DNA of 64,000 nt. Source: Bacteroides faecis MAJ27. GTDB lineage: Bacteria > Bacteroidota > Bacteroidia > Bacteroidales > Bacteroidaceae. The DNA is taken from contig NZ_FNNN01000013.1 of NCBI RefSeq assembly GCF_900106755.1, positions 98,010 through 162,009 of the forward strand, in the 5' to 3' direction. This document shows positions 24,953-33,491 of the stretch, in pieces. Made by a program: the position numbers and the translations under genes. Under the pieces are notes generated by a model. It did no database searches. It saw only the letters and a program-made list of their open reading frames with translations, and was not told where the DNA came from. Positions within the stretch are counted from its first letter, which is position 1. Each line of letters begins with the position of its first letter.

Positions 24953-24977
24953 CTATTTGCTTTCGCGGTGCGTACGG
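24953..24977. other. attR, right attachment site
   Basis: This is the exact 25-bp repeat of 15480-15504. It includes the last 12 nt of tRNA-Asp, so the tRNA is kept intact after insertion. Confidence 0.85.
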
Positions 24978-25039
24978 GACTCGAACCCGTGACCCCATGC
25001 GTGACAGGCATGTATTCTAACCAACTGAACTAACGCACC
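24966..25039 (-). tRNA. tRNA-Asp (GTC)
   Basis: A 74-nt cloverleaf on the minus strand: acceptor arms GGTGCGT / ACGCACC, D arm with AGTTCAGTTGGTTAGAA, anticodon GTC in CCTGTCACGC, and T arm GGGTTCGAGTCCC. CCA is not encoded. The 3' end is the attachment site of the element at 15480-24977. Confidence 0.96.
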
Positions 25040-25095
25040 AAATTTTAATTAAACTAACTCATCTTATTCTTCCTGCTTCTCTATTACTTAAGAAG

Positions 25096-25169
25096 CGGTC
25101 CGGACGGGACTCGAACCCGCGACCCCATGCGTGACAGGCATGTATTCTAACCAACTGAACTACCGAACC
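25096..25169 (-). tRNA. tRNA-Asp (GTC), second copy
   Basis: A 74-nt cloverleaf with acceptor arms GGTTCGG / CCGGACC and the same anticodon GTC, D arm and T-loop as the copy 57 bp downstream; only the acceptor stem and a T-stem base differ. The two probably form one transcript. Confidence 0.96.
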
Positions 25170-25342
25170 AGAATGTCAATTTGTTAATCTGCATCTCTCT
25201 TGATTGCGGGTGCAAAGGTAGATGTTTTTTGTAAATCTGCAAATGTTTTGATGAAATTTTTTTTCAATAAAAAGCAAGAAAAATGCTTAGTGTCTCATTT
25301 TGAGTACTTTTATAAAGAAAAAAAAGTTGTTTTTCCTTCTGT

Positions 25343-25429
25343 CAGGATGGTGACGCTATCCGGTCGTCATAGTGACGGTATCCCATCAAGATAGCGTCAC
25401 TATCCGAAGGTGATAGCGTCACCATCCTG
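25343..25429. repeat. Nested inverted repeats with four copies of a GATAGCGTCAC motif
   Basis: A perfect 18-bp inverted repeat (25343-25360 / 25412-25429, CAGGATGGTGACGCTATC and its complement) encloses a second 14-bp one (25369-25382 / 25390-25403, one mismatch). The core GATAGCGTCAC thus appears four times, twice in each orientation. It lies in the 440-bp gap between tRNA-Asp and purU, which has no gene. Confidence 0.8.
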
Positions 25430-25520
25430 AAACTTGTCATCCTCATCATAGGAAATAACTTTGGATATCTTTCTATCTGTAAGAAATCACCGTTTTTATA
25501 TCAACTTTCTGCTTGAATAA

Positions 25521-25551
25521 TTCGTAGTTTTGCAATAAATCGTTATTTTTG
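25521..25551 (+). promoter_or_regulatory. Probable promoter of the purU-his operon
   Basis: A -33-like TTCG (25521-25524), a 19-bp spacer, and a perfect -7 box TATTTTTG (25544-25551) lie 60 bp before purU. The -33 box is off consensus by one base. Confidence 0.6.
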
Positions 25552-25610
25552 CACCCTAAAATAGGAGAGGTAGAACATTTTCTGCCCGGAATAGTAAATT
25601 AGTAAAAAGA

Positions 25611-26468
25611 ATGATGACTACAGCCAAACTGTTATTGCACTGTCCCGATAAACCGGGAATCCTTGCGGAAGTGACAGATTTTATTACGGTAAACAAAGGA
25701 AATATTATTTATTTGGATCAGTATGTAGACCATGTGGAAAACATATTCTTCATGCGTATAGAATGGGAGTTAAAAGACTTTCTGGTGCCGCAGGAGAAGA
25801 TTGAAGATTATTTCAGAACGCTTTATGGGCAGAAATATGAAATGGATTTCCGTCTTTATTTCTCGGATGTGAAACCGCGTATGGCTATATTTGTCTCTAA
25901 AATGTCCCACTGTCTTTTTGATATGCTGGCTCGTTATACGGCAGGCGAATGGAATGTAGAAATACCTCTTATTATAAGTAACCATCCGGATTTGCAGCAT
26001 GTGGCTGAACGTTTCGGTATTCCTTTCTACTTGTTTCCTATCACCAAAGAGACAAAAGAAGAACAGGAACGTAAAGAAATGGAATTGCTTGCCAAACATA
26101 ACATTACCTTTATCGTATTGGCACGTTATATGCAGGTGATCTCCGAACAAATGATTAATGCGTATCCGAATAAGATTATTAATATCCACCACTCTTTCCT
26201 TCCGGCATTTGTGGGAGCAAAGCCTTATCATGCCGCATTTCAGAGAGGTGTGAAGATTATCGGTGCAACCAGTCATTATGTGACTACGGAACTGGATGCC
26301 GGTCCGATTATCGAACAGGATGTAGTGCGTATTACACACAAAGATTCTATAGAAGATCTTGTAAATAAAGGAAAGGATCTGGAAAAAATCGTTCTTTCGC
26401 GTGCGGTACAAAAACATATCGAACGTAAGATTCTGGCTTATAAAAATAAAACAGTAATATTTAGTTGA
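25611..26468 (+). CDS. purU: Formyltetrahydrofolate deformylase
   Basis: A 285-residue enzyme that splits 10-formyltetrahydrofolate to formate and tetrahydrofolate. An N-terminal ACT domain (LLLHCPDKPGILAEVTDFI) is followed by the formyltransferase-like domain with the catalytic triad regions NIHHSFLPAF and ELDAGPIIEQD. It heads the operon with hisH, whose ATG overlaps the purU stop codon (TGATG). Linking one-carbon balance to histidine synthesis fits, as both draw on purine intermediates. Confidence 0.93.
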   Translation: MMTTAKLLLHCPDKPGILAEVTDFITVNKGNIIYLDQYVDHVENIFFMRIEWELKDFLVPQEKIEDYFRTLYGQKYEMDFRLYFSDVKPRMAIFVSKMSHCLFDMLARYTAGEWNVEIPLIISNHPDLQHVAERFGIPFYLFPITKETKEEQERKEMELLAKHNITFIVLARYMQVISEQMINAYPNKIINIHHSFLPAFVGAKPYHAAFQRGVKIIGATSHYVTTELDAGPIIEQDVVRITHKDSIEDLVNKGKDLEKIVLSRAVQKHIERKILAYKNKTVIFS

Positions 26469-27058
26469 TGAAAGTAGCAGTCGTAAAATACAATGCCGGA
26501 AATATCCGTTCTGTGGATTACGCCTTGAAGAGGTTAGGGATAGAAGCAGTGATTACTGCTGATAAGGAAATTCTTCAATCTGCCGATAAGGTGATTTTCC
26601 CCGGAGTAGGAGAGGCGGAAACTACCATGAATCATTTAAAGGCAACAGGACTTGATGAACTGATTAAGAATCTGCGTCAGCCTGTGTTCGGAATTTGTCT
26701 CGGTATGCAGTTGATGTGCCGGTATTCCGAAGAAGGAGGGGTAGATTGCCTGAATATCTTTGATGTGGACGTGAAACGTTTTGTTCCGCAGAAGCATGAA
26801 GACAAAGTTCCGCACATGGGTTGGAATACAATCGGGAAAACAAATAGCAAACTGTTCGAGGGATTCACCGAACCGGAATTTGTCTATTTTGTGCATAGCT
26901 TTTATGTGCCGGTTTGTGACTTTACTGCTGCTGAAACCGATTATATTCATCCGTTTAGTGCGGCTTTGCATAAGGATAACTTTTATGCCACCCAATTCCA
27001 TCCGGAGAAAAGTGGAAAGACGGGAGAGAAGATTCTGAAGAACTTTCTGGATCTCTAA
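26468..27058 (+). CDS. hisH: Imidazole glycerol phosphate synthase, glutaminase subunit
   Basis: A 196-residue class I glutamine amidotransferase that supplies ammonia to HisF. The nucleophile is in GICLGMQLM (Cys about 78) and the His-Glu pair in FHPEKSG near the C terminus. Start at 26468, overlapping the purU stop; the in-frame TTG three bases earlier is not needed. Confidence 0.95.
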   Translation: MKVAVVKYNAGNIRSVDYALKRLGIEAVITADKEILQSADKVIFPGVGEAETTMNHLKATGLDELIKNLRQPVFGICLGMQLMCRYSEEGGVDCLNIFDVDVKRFVPQKHEDKVPHMGWNTIGKTNSKLFEGFTEPEFVYFVHSFYVPVCDFTAAETDYIHPFSAALHKDNFYATQFHPEKSGKTGEKILKNFLDL

Positions 27059-27071
27059 TAAACGTTGCAGC

Positions 27072-27130
27072 AGTTTATAATAAACTCCGCTATCGTTTAT
27101 AATAAACTCGGTTGTCGTTTATAATAAACT
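27072..27130. repeat. Three phased palindromes between hisH and hisA
   Basis: GTTTATAATAAACT occurs three times (27073-27086, 27095-27108, 27117-27130), with starts 22 bp apart. Each copy is palindromic around a single A. The regular two-turn spacing suggests protein binding; a mobile repeat is the alternative. Confidence 0.75.
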
Positions 27131-27169
27131 AAATAGTAAATCGTAAATTATCAAATTGTAAATAGACAG

Positions 27170-27889
27170 ATGATAGAAATTATTCCAGCCATTGATATTA
27201 TTGACGGGAAATGTGTACGCCTTTCTCAGGGAGATTACGACAGTAAGAAGGTATATAACGAGAGTCCGGTGGAAGTTGCCAAGGAGTTCGAAGCGAATGG
27301 AATTCGCAGGCTTCATGTGGTAGATCTGGACGGAGCTGCTTCTCACCATGTAATCAACCATCGGGTATTGGAGCAGATTGCTACGCGTACCTCTTTAATA
27401 GTAGATTTCGGTGGTGGAGTAAAGAGTGATGAAGATTTGAAGATAGCTTTCGAAAGCGGTGCTCAGATGGTGACGGGTGGAAGTATTGCCGTGAAAGATC
27501 CGGAACTGTTCTGTCATTGGCTGGAAGTATATGGCAGTGAGAAGATCATCCTCGGAGCAGACGTCAAAGAACATAAGATTGCTGTAAACGGCTGGAAAGA
27601 CGAAAGTGCCTGTGAGCTTTTCCCCTTTCTCGAAGATTATATGAATAAAGGTATCCGGAAAGTTATTTGTACGGATATTAGTTGCGACGGGATGCTGAAA
27701 GGGCCATCTATTGACTTATATAAAGAGATGCTGGAGAAATTTTCGGACCTCTACCTGATGGCTAGCGGCGGGGTGAGTAATGTGGATGATATCATTGCCT
27801 TGAACGAAGCCGGAGTCCCCGGAGTTATCTTTGGTAAAGCATTGTACGAAGGACATATCACGTTGAAAGACCTGAGAATCTTTTTATAA
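27170..27889 (+). CDS. hisA: ProFAR isomerase
   Basis: A 239-residue (beta/alpha)8 barrel that isomerises phosphoribosyl-formimino-AICAR-phosphate in histidine synthesis. The first catalytic Asp is in IPAIDIIDGKCVRL, the second in the region VICTDISCDG, and phosphate sites are GGGVKS and ASGGVSN. It follows hisH by 111 bp, with phased palindromes between. Confidence 0.95.
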   Translation: MIEIIPAIDIIDGKCVRLSQGDYDSKKVYNESPVEVAKEFEANGIRRLHVVDLDGAASHHVINHRVLEQIATRTSLIVDFGGGVKSDEDLKIAFESGAQMVTGGSIAVKDPELFCHWLEVYGSEKIILGADVKEHKIAVNGWKDESACELFPFLEDYMNKGIRKVICTDISCDGMLKGPSIDLYKEMLEKFSDLYLMASGGVSNVDDIIALNEAGVPGVIFGKALYEGHITLKDLRIFL

Positions 27890-27944
27890 TCGGGCTTTCG
27901 GATAGGAAAATTACAAATTGTCAAATAGTAAATAAGATAGTATT

Positions 27945-28700
27945 GTGTTAGCAAAAAGAATTATACCTTGTCTGGATATAAAAGACGGACAGACCGTAAA
28001 AGGAACGAACTTTGTCAATTTGCGTCAGGCCGGTGATCCGGTGGAACTGGGGCGGGCTTACAGTGAACAAGGAGCTGATGAACTTGTTTTTCTGGATATC
28101 ACTGCGAGTCATGAGGGGCGTAAGACTTTCACGGAACTGGTAAAGCGGATTGCTGCCAATATCAACATCCCGTTTACCGTAGGGGGAGGGATCAACGAAT
28201 TGAATGATGTCGACCGCCTGCTGAATGCCGGTGCAGATAAGATTTCAATTAACTCTTCCGCTATTCGCAATCCTCAGCTGATTAATGATATTGCCAAGAA
28301 TTTCGGGTCTCAGGTTTGTGTGCTGGCGGTAGATGCCAGACAAACGGAAAACGGATGGAAATGTTATCTGAATGGCGGACGTATTGAAACCGATAAAGAA
28401 TTACTTTCGTGGACCAAAGAAGCGCAGGAGCGTGGAGCCGGTGAAATCTTGTTTACGAGCATGAACCATGACGGTGTAAAGACCGGCTACGCAAACGAAG
28501 CGCTTGCCTCTTTGGCGGAGCAACTTTCGATTCCTGTGATCGCTTCGGGTGGTGCGGGACTGAAAGAACACTTCCGTGATGCCTTTTTGGTGGGAAAAGC
28601 AGATGCGGCATTGGCTGCCAGCGTTTTTCATTTCGGAGAAATTAAAATTCCCGAATTAAAATCGTATCTTTGCGGCGAAGGAATAACCATCAGAGGGTGA
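27945..28700 (+). CDS. hisF: Imidazole glycerol phosphate synthase, cyclase subunit
   Basis: A 251-residue barrel that closes the imidazole ring with ammonia from HisH. The catalytic Asp11 region is [12 protein letters not shown], Asp130-type region VLAVDARQ, and phosphate site ASGGAG. It starts with GTG at 27945. The enzyme needs HisH, encoded two genes upstream. Confidence 0.95.
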   Translation: MLAKRIIPCLDIKDGQTVKGTNFVNLRQAGDPVELGRAYSEQGADELVFLDITASHEGRKTFTELVKRIAANINIPFTVGGGINELNDVDRLLNAGADKISINSSAIRNPQLINDIAKNFGSQVCVLAVDARQTENGWKCYLNGGRIETDKELLSWTKEAQERGAGEILFTSMNHDGVKTGYANEALASLAEQLSIPVIASGGAGLKEHFRDAFLVGKADAALAASVFHFGEIKIPELKSYLCGEGITIRG

Positions 28701-28820
28701 GGTACCCCGGGCAGGCTTCCATGCAGATAGGAAGCATAATAGGACGTGGACTGTGAACAACGGTATGATGTCACACAAACGGCATAGTAATTTGAAATAG
28801 TAATTAGAACTTAAAATAAG

Positions 28821-29432
28821 ATGGAATTGGATTTCGATAAGATGAACGGACTTGTTCCGGCTATCATACAGGACAACGAGACACGTAAAGTCTTGATGCT
28901 GGGTTTCATGAATAAAGAGGCCTATGACAAAACGGTGGAAACCGGAAAAGTAACTTTCTTCAGCCGTACCAAGAATCGTCTGTGGACGAAAGGAGAAGAA
29001 AGCGGTAACTTCCTTCACGTTGTTTCTATCAAAGCAGATTGTGATAACGATACCCTGTTGATTCAGGCAGATCCGGCAGGTCCTGTTTGTCATACGGGCA
29101 CAGATACTTGCTGGGGGGAGAAAAATGAAGAACCTGTCATGTTCCTGAAAGCATTGCAGGATTTCATCGACAAACGTCACGAAGAAATGCCCGAAGGATC
29201 TTATACCACCAGCTTGTTCGAATCCGGAATCAACAAGATTGCACAGAAGGTGGGAGAAGAAGCTGTGGAAACAGTGATCGAAGCGACCAATGGAACAAAC
29301 GAACGTTTGATCTATGAAGGAGCCGACTTGATTTATCATATGATTGTGTTATTAACTTCAAAAGGCTATCGTATCGAAGACCTTGCACGTGAATTGCAGG
29401 AAAGACATAGCAGTACATGGAAGAAGCATTAA
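28821..29432 (+). CDS. hisI: Bifunctional phosphoribosyl-AMP cyclohydrolase / phosphoribosyl-ATP pyrophosphatase
   Basis: A 203-residue HisIE fusion catalysing steps 2 and 3 of histidine synthesis. The HisI half has FFSRTKNRLWTKGEESGN and the metal site motif VKADCDND-like IKADCDNDT with CHTGTDTCW. The HisE half has KVGEEAVETVIEA. Its end overlaps the ftsE start by 16 bp. A 120-bp gap separates it from hisF and holds a small GCTTCC/GGAAGC hairpin. Confidence 0.93.
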   Translation: MELDFDKMNGLVPAIIQDNETRKVLMLGFMNKEAYDKTVETGKVTFFSRTKNRLWTKGEESGNFLHVVSIKADCDNDTLLIQADPAGPVCHTGTDTCWGEKNEEPVMFLKALQDFIDKRHEEMPEGSYTTSLFESGINKIAQKVGEEAVETVIEATNGTNERLIYEGADLIYHMIVLLTSKGYRIEDLARELQERHSSTWKKH

Positions 29433-30142
29433 TTCAATATAGGAACGTAGAAATCCATCAACAGGAACTCTGTGTGCTGAGCGATGTAAATCTGGAATTG
29501 CGCAAAGGAGAGTTCGTCTATCTGATCGGGAAGGTAGGTTCGGGAAAAACGAGCCTGCTCAAAACACTGTATGGCGAACTGGACGTGATCGACGGTGAAG
29601 CGGAAGTATTGGGCTATAATATGCGTTCAATCAAACGCAAGCATATCCCTCAGCTGAGAAGAAAGCTGGGAATCGTATTTCAGGACTTTCAGCTGCTGAC
29701 GGATCGTACCGTATACAACAACCTGGAATTTGTACTTCGTGCCACCGGCTGGAAGAACAAGCGGGAAATTCAGGAAAGGATAGAGGAAGTGCTCGATTTG
29801 GTGGGAATGTCTAACAAAGGCTACAAACTCCCCAATGAACTTTCCGGTGGCGAACAGCAGCGCATCGTAATAGCACGTGCCGTACTCAATTCTCCGGCTA
29901 TTATTCTGGCGGACGAACCGACCGGAAATCTGGATGTGGAGACAGGTAAGTCCATTGTTGAATTGTTGCACAACATCTGTGAATCGGGTTCTTCCGTGGT
30001 GATGACGACGCACAATCTGCAATTGCTGAAAGAATATCCCGGCAGCGTATATCGTTGCTCCGAGCATCGCATAACGGATGTGACCGACGAATACATGCCC
30101 AGGCAGAGAACAATAGAAATAGATTTAAATATAGATAACTAA
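29417..30142 (+). CDS. ftsE: Cell-division ABC transporter ATPase FtsE
   Basis: A 241-residue ABC ATPase. Walker A is GKVGSGKTSLL, the signature LSGGEQQRIVIARA, and Walker B IILADEPTGNLD. The LSGGEQQR/ADEPTGNLD signature and the N terminus fit FtsE, which with FtsX signals peptidoglycan hydrolases at the septum. No ftsX is adjacent. It overlaps hisIE by 16 bp, so the division gene depends on translation of the his gene, and lysC follows by 13 bp. Confidence 0.85.
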   Translation: MEEALIQYRNVEIHQQELCVLSDVNLELRKGEFVYLIGKVGSGKTSLLKTLYGELDVIDGEAEVLGYNMRSIKRKHIPQLRRKLGIVFQDFQLLTDRTVYNNLEFVLRATGWKNKREIQERIEEVLDLVGMSNKGYKLPNELSGGEQQRIVIARAVLNSPAIILADEPTGNLDVETGKSIVELLHNICESGSSVVMTTHNLQLLKEYPGSVYRCSEHRITDVTDEYMPRQRTIEIDLNIDN

Positions 30143-30155
30143 AACAGTAACGAAA

Positions 30156-31475
30156 ATGAAAGTTTTAAAGTTTGGAGGAACTTCCGTAGGTTCTGCTCAG
30201 CGGATGAAGGAAGTAGCCAAATTGATTACCGATGGTGAACAAAAGATTGTTGTCCTTTCTGCTATGTCAGGAACAACAAATACATTGGTGGAAATTTCGG
30301 ACTATCTGTATAAGAAGAATCCGGAGGGTGCCAACGAGATTATCAATAAGCTGGAATCAAAATATAAACAGCACGTTGATGAACTTTATGCAACTCAGGA
30401 ATATAAACAGAAAGGGCTGGAAGTCATCAAGTCTCACTTTGACTACATCCGCTCCTATACTAAAGACCTTTTCACTTTGTTCGAAGAGAAAGTGGTTTTG
30501 GCACAGGGAGAGCTTATTTCTACGGCTATGGTGAACTTCTACCTGCAGGAATGTGGTGTGAAGTCCGTGTTGCTCCCGGCTTTGGAATTCATGCGTACTG
30601 ACAAGAACGCGGAGCCGGACCCCGTATATATTAAGGAGAAACTGCAGACACAACTGGAACTTTATCCGGATATGGAGATTTACATCACACAAGGTTTTAT
30701 CTGCCGCAATGCTTACGGTGAGATCGATAACCTGCAGCGTGGTGGCAGCGATTACACCGCTTCTTTGATCGGTGCTGCCGTGAATGCTTCTGAAATCCAG
30801 ATATGGACAGATATCGACGGTATGCACAACAACGACCCGCGCATTGTTGACAAGACAGCTCCGGTTCGCCAGTTGCATTTTGAAGAAGCTGCCGAGTTGG
30901 CTTACTTCGGTGCAAAAATCCTGCATCCGACTTGCATCCAGCCTGCTAAATATGCCAACATCCCTGTACGTCTGTTGAATACAATGGACCCGGATGCGCC
31001 CGGAACGTTGATTTCCAATGACACGGAGAAAGGCAAGATCAAAGCTGTAGCTGCTAAGAATAACATTACGGCTATCAAGATCAAGTCAAGCCGTATGTTG
31101 CTGGCTCACGGTTTCCTGCGTAAAGTCTTCGAAATTTTTGAAAGCTACCAGACTTCCATCGACATGATCTGTACTTCTGAGGTAGGTGTATCTGTTACGA
31201 TAGACAACACCAAGCACCTGAATGAGATTCTGGACGACCTGAAAAAATACGGTACGGTCACTGTAGACAAAGATATGTGTATTATCTGTGTAGTAGGCGA
31301 CTTGGAATGGGAGAATGTAGGTTTTGAAGCAAAAGCACTTGATGCGATGCGTGATATACCGGTACGAATGATTTCATTCGGAGGAAGTAACTACAACATC
31401 TCTTTCCTTATCCGGGAATGTGATAAGAAGATAGCGTTACAGTCGCTGAGTGACATGCTTTTCAACAACAAATAA
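30156..31475 (+). CDS. lysC: Aspartate kinase
   Basis: A 439-residue kinase phosphorylating L-aspartate, the first step to lysine, threonine and methionine. The N terminus KVLKFGGTSVGSAQRM is the substrate loop; the DIDGMHNNDPRI motif lies near 230. Two ACT domains are at the C terminus (residues about 305-439). It is monofunctional, with no homoserine dehydrogenase domain. A terminator and then lysA follow. Confidence 0.94.
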   Translation: MKVLKFGGTSVGSAQRMKEVAKLITDGEQKIVVLSAMSGTTNTLVEISDYLYKKNPEGANEIINKLESKYKQHVDELYATQEYKQKGLEVIKSHFDYIRSYTKDLFTLFEEKVVLAQGELISTAMVNFYLQECGVKSVLLPALEFMRTDKNAEPDPVYIKEKLQTQLELYPDMEIYITQGFICRNAYGEIDNLQRGGSDYTASLIGAAVNASEIQIWTDIDGMHNNDPRIVDKTAPVRQLHFEEAAELAYFGAKILHPTCIQPAKYANIPVRLLNTMDPDAPGTLISNDTEKGKIKAVAAKNNITAIKIKSSRMLLAHGFLRKVFEIFESYQTSIDMICTSEVGVSVTIDNTKHLNEILDDLKKYGTVTVDKDMCIICVVGDLEWENVGFEAKALDAMRDIPVRMISFGGSNYNISFLIRECDKKIALQSLSDMLFNNK

Positions 31476-31492
31476 TTCCACAAATAATACTG

Positions 31493-31530
31493 AGCGCTTT
31501 TACCGATACTGATAAAAGCGCTCTTTTTAA
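31493..31530 (+). terminator. Rho-independent terminator between lysC and lysA
   Basis: An 11-bp perfect stem GAGCGCTTTTA / TAAAAGCGCTC (31493-31503 / 31514-31524) is followed by TTTTT. It probably reduces read-through into lysA, whose own promoter was not found in the short gap. Confidence 0.9.
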
Positions 31531-31551
31531 CTAACTAAACAAGTTTCTTGA

Positions 31552-32715
31552 ATGATGAAAGGAATATTTCCAATCGATAAATTCCGTACTTTGCAGACAC
31601 CTTTCTATTATTATGATACGAAAGTGCTGCGTGATACATTGTCGGCTATTAACCAAGAGGTTGCCAAATATCCTAGCTATTCCGTACACTATGCTGTCAA
31701 GGCAAATGCCAATCCGAAAGTAATGACCATTATCCGTGAAAGCGGAATGGGAGCCGACTGCGTGAGCGGTGGAGAAATACGTGCCGCTATCCGTGCCGGG
31801 TTTCCGGCCAATAAGGTTGTTTTTGCCGGAGTCGGTAAAGCAGACTGGGAGATCAACCTCGGACTGGAGTATGGCATCTTCTGTTTCAATGTAGAGTCTA
31901 TTCCCGAACTGGAAGTCATCAATGAACTGGCTGCGGCACAGAATAAGATTGCTAATGTCGCTTTCCGCATCAATCCGGATGTAGGAGCACATACGCATGC
32001 TAATATCACTACCGGTCTGGCTGAAAACAAATTCGGTATCAGTATGCAGGATATGGACAAGGTGATCGATGTCGCCTTGGAGATGAAGAACGTGAAATTC
32101 ATCGGCCTGCACTTCCATATCGGTTCTCAGATATTGGATATGGGCGATTTTATCGCGCTCTGCAACCGTGTGAATGAATTGCAGGATAAACTGGAAGCGC
32201 GTCATATTCTGGTAGAACACATCAATGTCGGCGGTGGCTTGGGTATTGACTACGGACATCCGAACCGTCAGTCCATTCCCGATTTCAAGAGCTACTTTGC
32301 TACCTATGCCGGACAACTGAAACTGCGCCCTTATCAGACACTGCACTTCGAACTGGGACGTGCGGTGGTAGGACAATGCGGTTCTCTGATATCCAAAGTA
32401 CTGTATGTAAAGCAGGGAACCAAGAAGAAATTCGCCATCCTCGATGCAGGTATGACAGACTTGATTCGTCCGGCTTTGTATCAGGCTTACCACAAGATGG
32501 AAAACATTACTTCGGAAGACCCCGTAGAGGCATATGATGTAGTAGGCCCCATCTGTGAATCATCAGACGTTTTCGGTAAAGCGATTGATTTGAATAAGGT
32601 AAAGCGCGGAGACTTGATTGCACTTCGTTCTGCAGGGGCTTACGGCGAGATTATGGCATCCGGATATAACTGCCGTGAACTGCCGAAAGGATACACTTCT
32701 GACGAATTGGTGTAA
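31552..32715 (+). CDS. lysA: Diaminopimelate decarboxylase
   Basis: A 387-residue PLP enzyme producing lysine from meso-diaminopimelate. The PLP Lys is in VHYAVKANANP, phosphate binding in INVGGGLGIDY, and the second-domain residues in FGKAIDLNK and CESSDVFGK. Start at 31552 or 31555, as ATG ATG is doubled. It is downstream of lysC, which supplies the pathway. Confidence 0.95.
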   Translation: MMKGIFPIDKFRTLQTPFYYYDTKVLRDTLSAINQEVAKYPSYSVHYAVKANANPKVMTIIRESGMGADCVSGGEIRAAIRAGFPANKVVFAGVGKADWEINLGLEYGIFCFNVESIPELEVINELAAAQNKIANVAFRINPDVGAHTHANITTGLAENKFGISMQDMDKVIDVALEMKNVKFIGLHFHIGSQILDMGDFIALCNRVNELQDKLEARHILVEHINVGGGLGIDYGHPNRQSIPDFKSYFATYAGQLKLRPYQTLHFELGRAVVGQCGSLISKVLYVKQGTKKKFAILDAGMTDLIRPALYQAYHKMENITSEDPVEAYDVVGPICESSDVFGKAIDLNKVKRGDLIALRSAGAYGEIMASGYNCRELPKGYTSDELV

Positions 32716-32836
32716 ATAAAATGTGAATGTAGTTTAAAAATACAGGGAGGATGGAACAATTTTAACTGAAATCTTGTTATTTTTGTAATGAGTTCAAAAG
32801 AAAACTACATTAACAACTTAATAAAAATATACGATT

Positions 32837-33316
32837 ATGATTTCAGAAAAATTACAGAAAGCAATCAATGAGCAGATCACTGCGGAAATGTGGTCTTCTA
32901 ACCTGTATTTAGCAATGTCTTTCTATTTTGAGAAAGAAGGTTTCAGTGGATTTGCACATTGGATGAAGAAGCAGTCTCATGAAGAACTGGAACATGCTTA
33001 CGCAATGGCCGATTATATCATTAAACGTGGTGGAATGGCCAAAGTCGACAAGATCGATGTGGTTCCTAACGGCTGGGGTACTCCGCTGGAAGTGTTTGAG
33101 CATGTTTACAAACATGAATGCCATGTATCGGAAATGGTAGACAAGCTGGTAGATGTGGCTGCTGCTGAAAAAGATAAAGCTACTCAGGATTTCTTGTGGG
33201 GATTTGTTCGCGAACAAGTAGAAGAAGAAGCTACCGCACAGGGAATTGTGGATAAGATCAAGAAAGCCGGTGATACTGGTATTTTCTTTGTTGATTCACA
33301 GCTGGGACAACGTTGA
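32837..33316 (+). CDS. ftnA: Ferritin
   Basis: A 159-residue four-helix iron-storage protein. The ferroxidase residues are in MWSSNLYLAMSFYFE and in SHEELEHAYAMADYI (EExxH). Ferritin stores iron and detoxifies it under oxygen exposure. A -7 box TATTTTTG is at 32778-32785 without a clear -33 element. A terminator follows at 33349. Confidence 0.95.
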   Translation: MISEKLQKAINEQITAEMWSSNLYLAMSFYFEKEGFSGFAHWMKKQSHEELEHAYAMADYIIKRGGMAKVDKIDVVPNGWGTPLEVFEHVYKHECHVSEMVDKLVDVAAAEKDKATQDFLWGFVREQVEEEATAQGIVDKIKKAGDTGIFFVDSQLGQR

Positions 33317-33348
33317 TGGCAATCTGAAAAATAGAAAATAAGATAGGA

Positions 33349-33388
33349 GAAGCTGTTTGGATTTATATTCAGACAGCTTCTTTTTTTT
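33349..33388 (+). terminator. Rho-independent terminator of ferritin
   Basis: GAAGCTGT (33349-33356) pairs with ACAGCTTC (33373-33380) and eight T follow. Confidence 0.92.
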
Positions 33389-33395
33389 AACTTAC

Positions 33396-33426
33396 TTTGC
33401 TCATATTTAAAAATCTGTTATCTTTG
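33396..33426 (+). promoter_or_regulatory. Bacteroides-type promoter of the TonB receptor
   Basis: TTTG (33396-33399), a 19-bp spacer, and a perfect TATCTTTG (33419-33426). Transcription would begin near 33432, supporting the ATG at 33492. Confidence 0.8.
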
Positions 33427-33491
33427 CCCACTGCAATGAGTTATTCTGCACACAAAGGATCATTCATTTGCTACAGTCTAATTTGGAGTAT

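Larger units (their letters stand above)
15480..24977. mobile_element. 9.5-kb integrative element in tRNA-Asp
   Basis: The element is bounded by a 25-bp direct repeat and carries its tyrosine recombinase at the right end, reading inward. It has a mobilization accessory gene with hairpins upstream like an oriT, RteC-, DUF3408- and DUF3876-type proteins, and three helix-turn-helix proteins, as in Bacteroides mobilizable elements. No relaxase, conjugation or replication gene was found, so transfer would need help from another element. Several cargo genes at the left are clearly more AT-rich than the flanking chromosome. Confidence 0.85.

Noticed and set aside
25343..25429. CRISPR-like array
   Set aside because: The four copies face both ways and form a hairpin; there are no regular unique spacers and no cas genes.
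27072..27130. CRISPR-like array of three repeats
   Set aside because: The repeats are only 14 bp with 8-bp spacers, and there are no cas genes.
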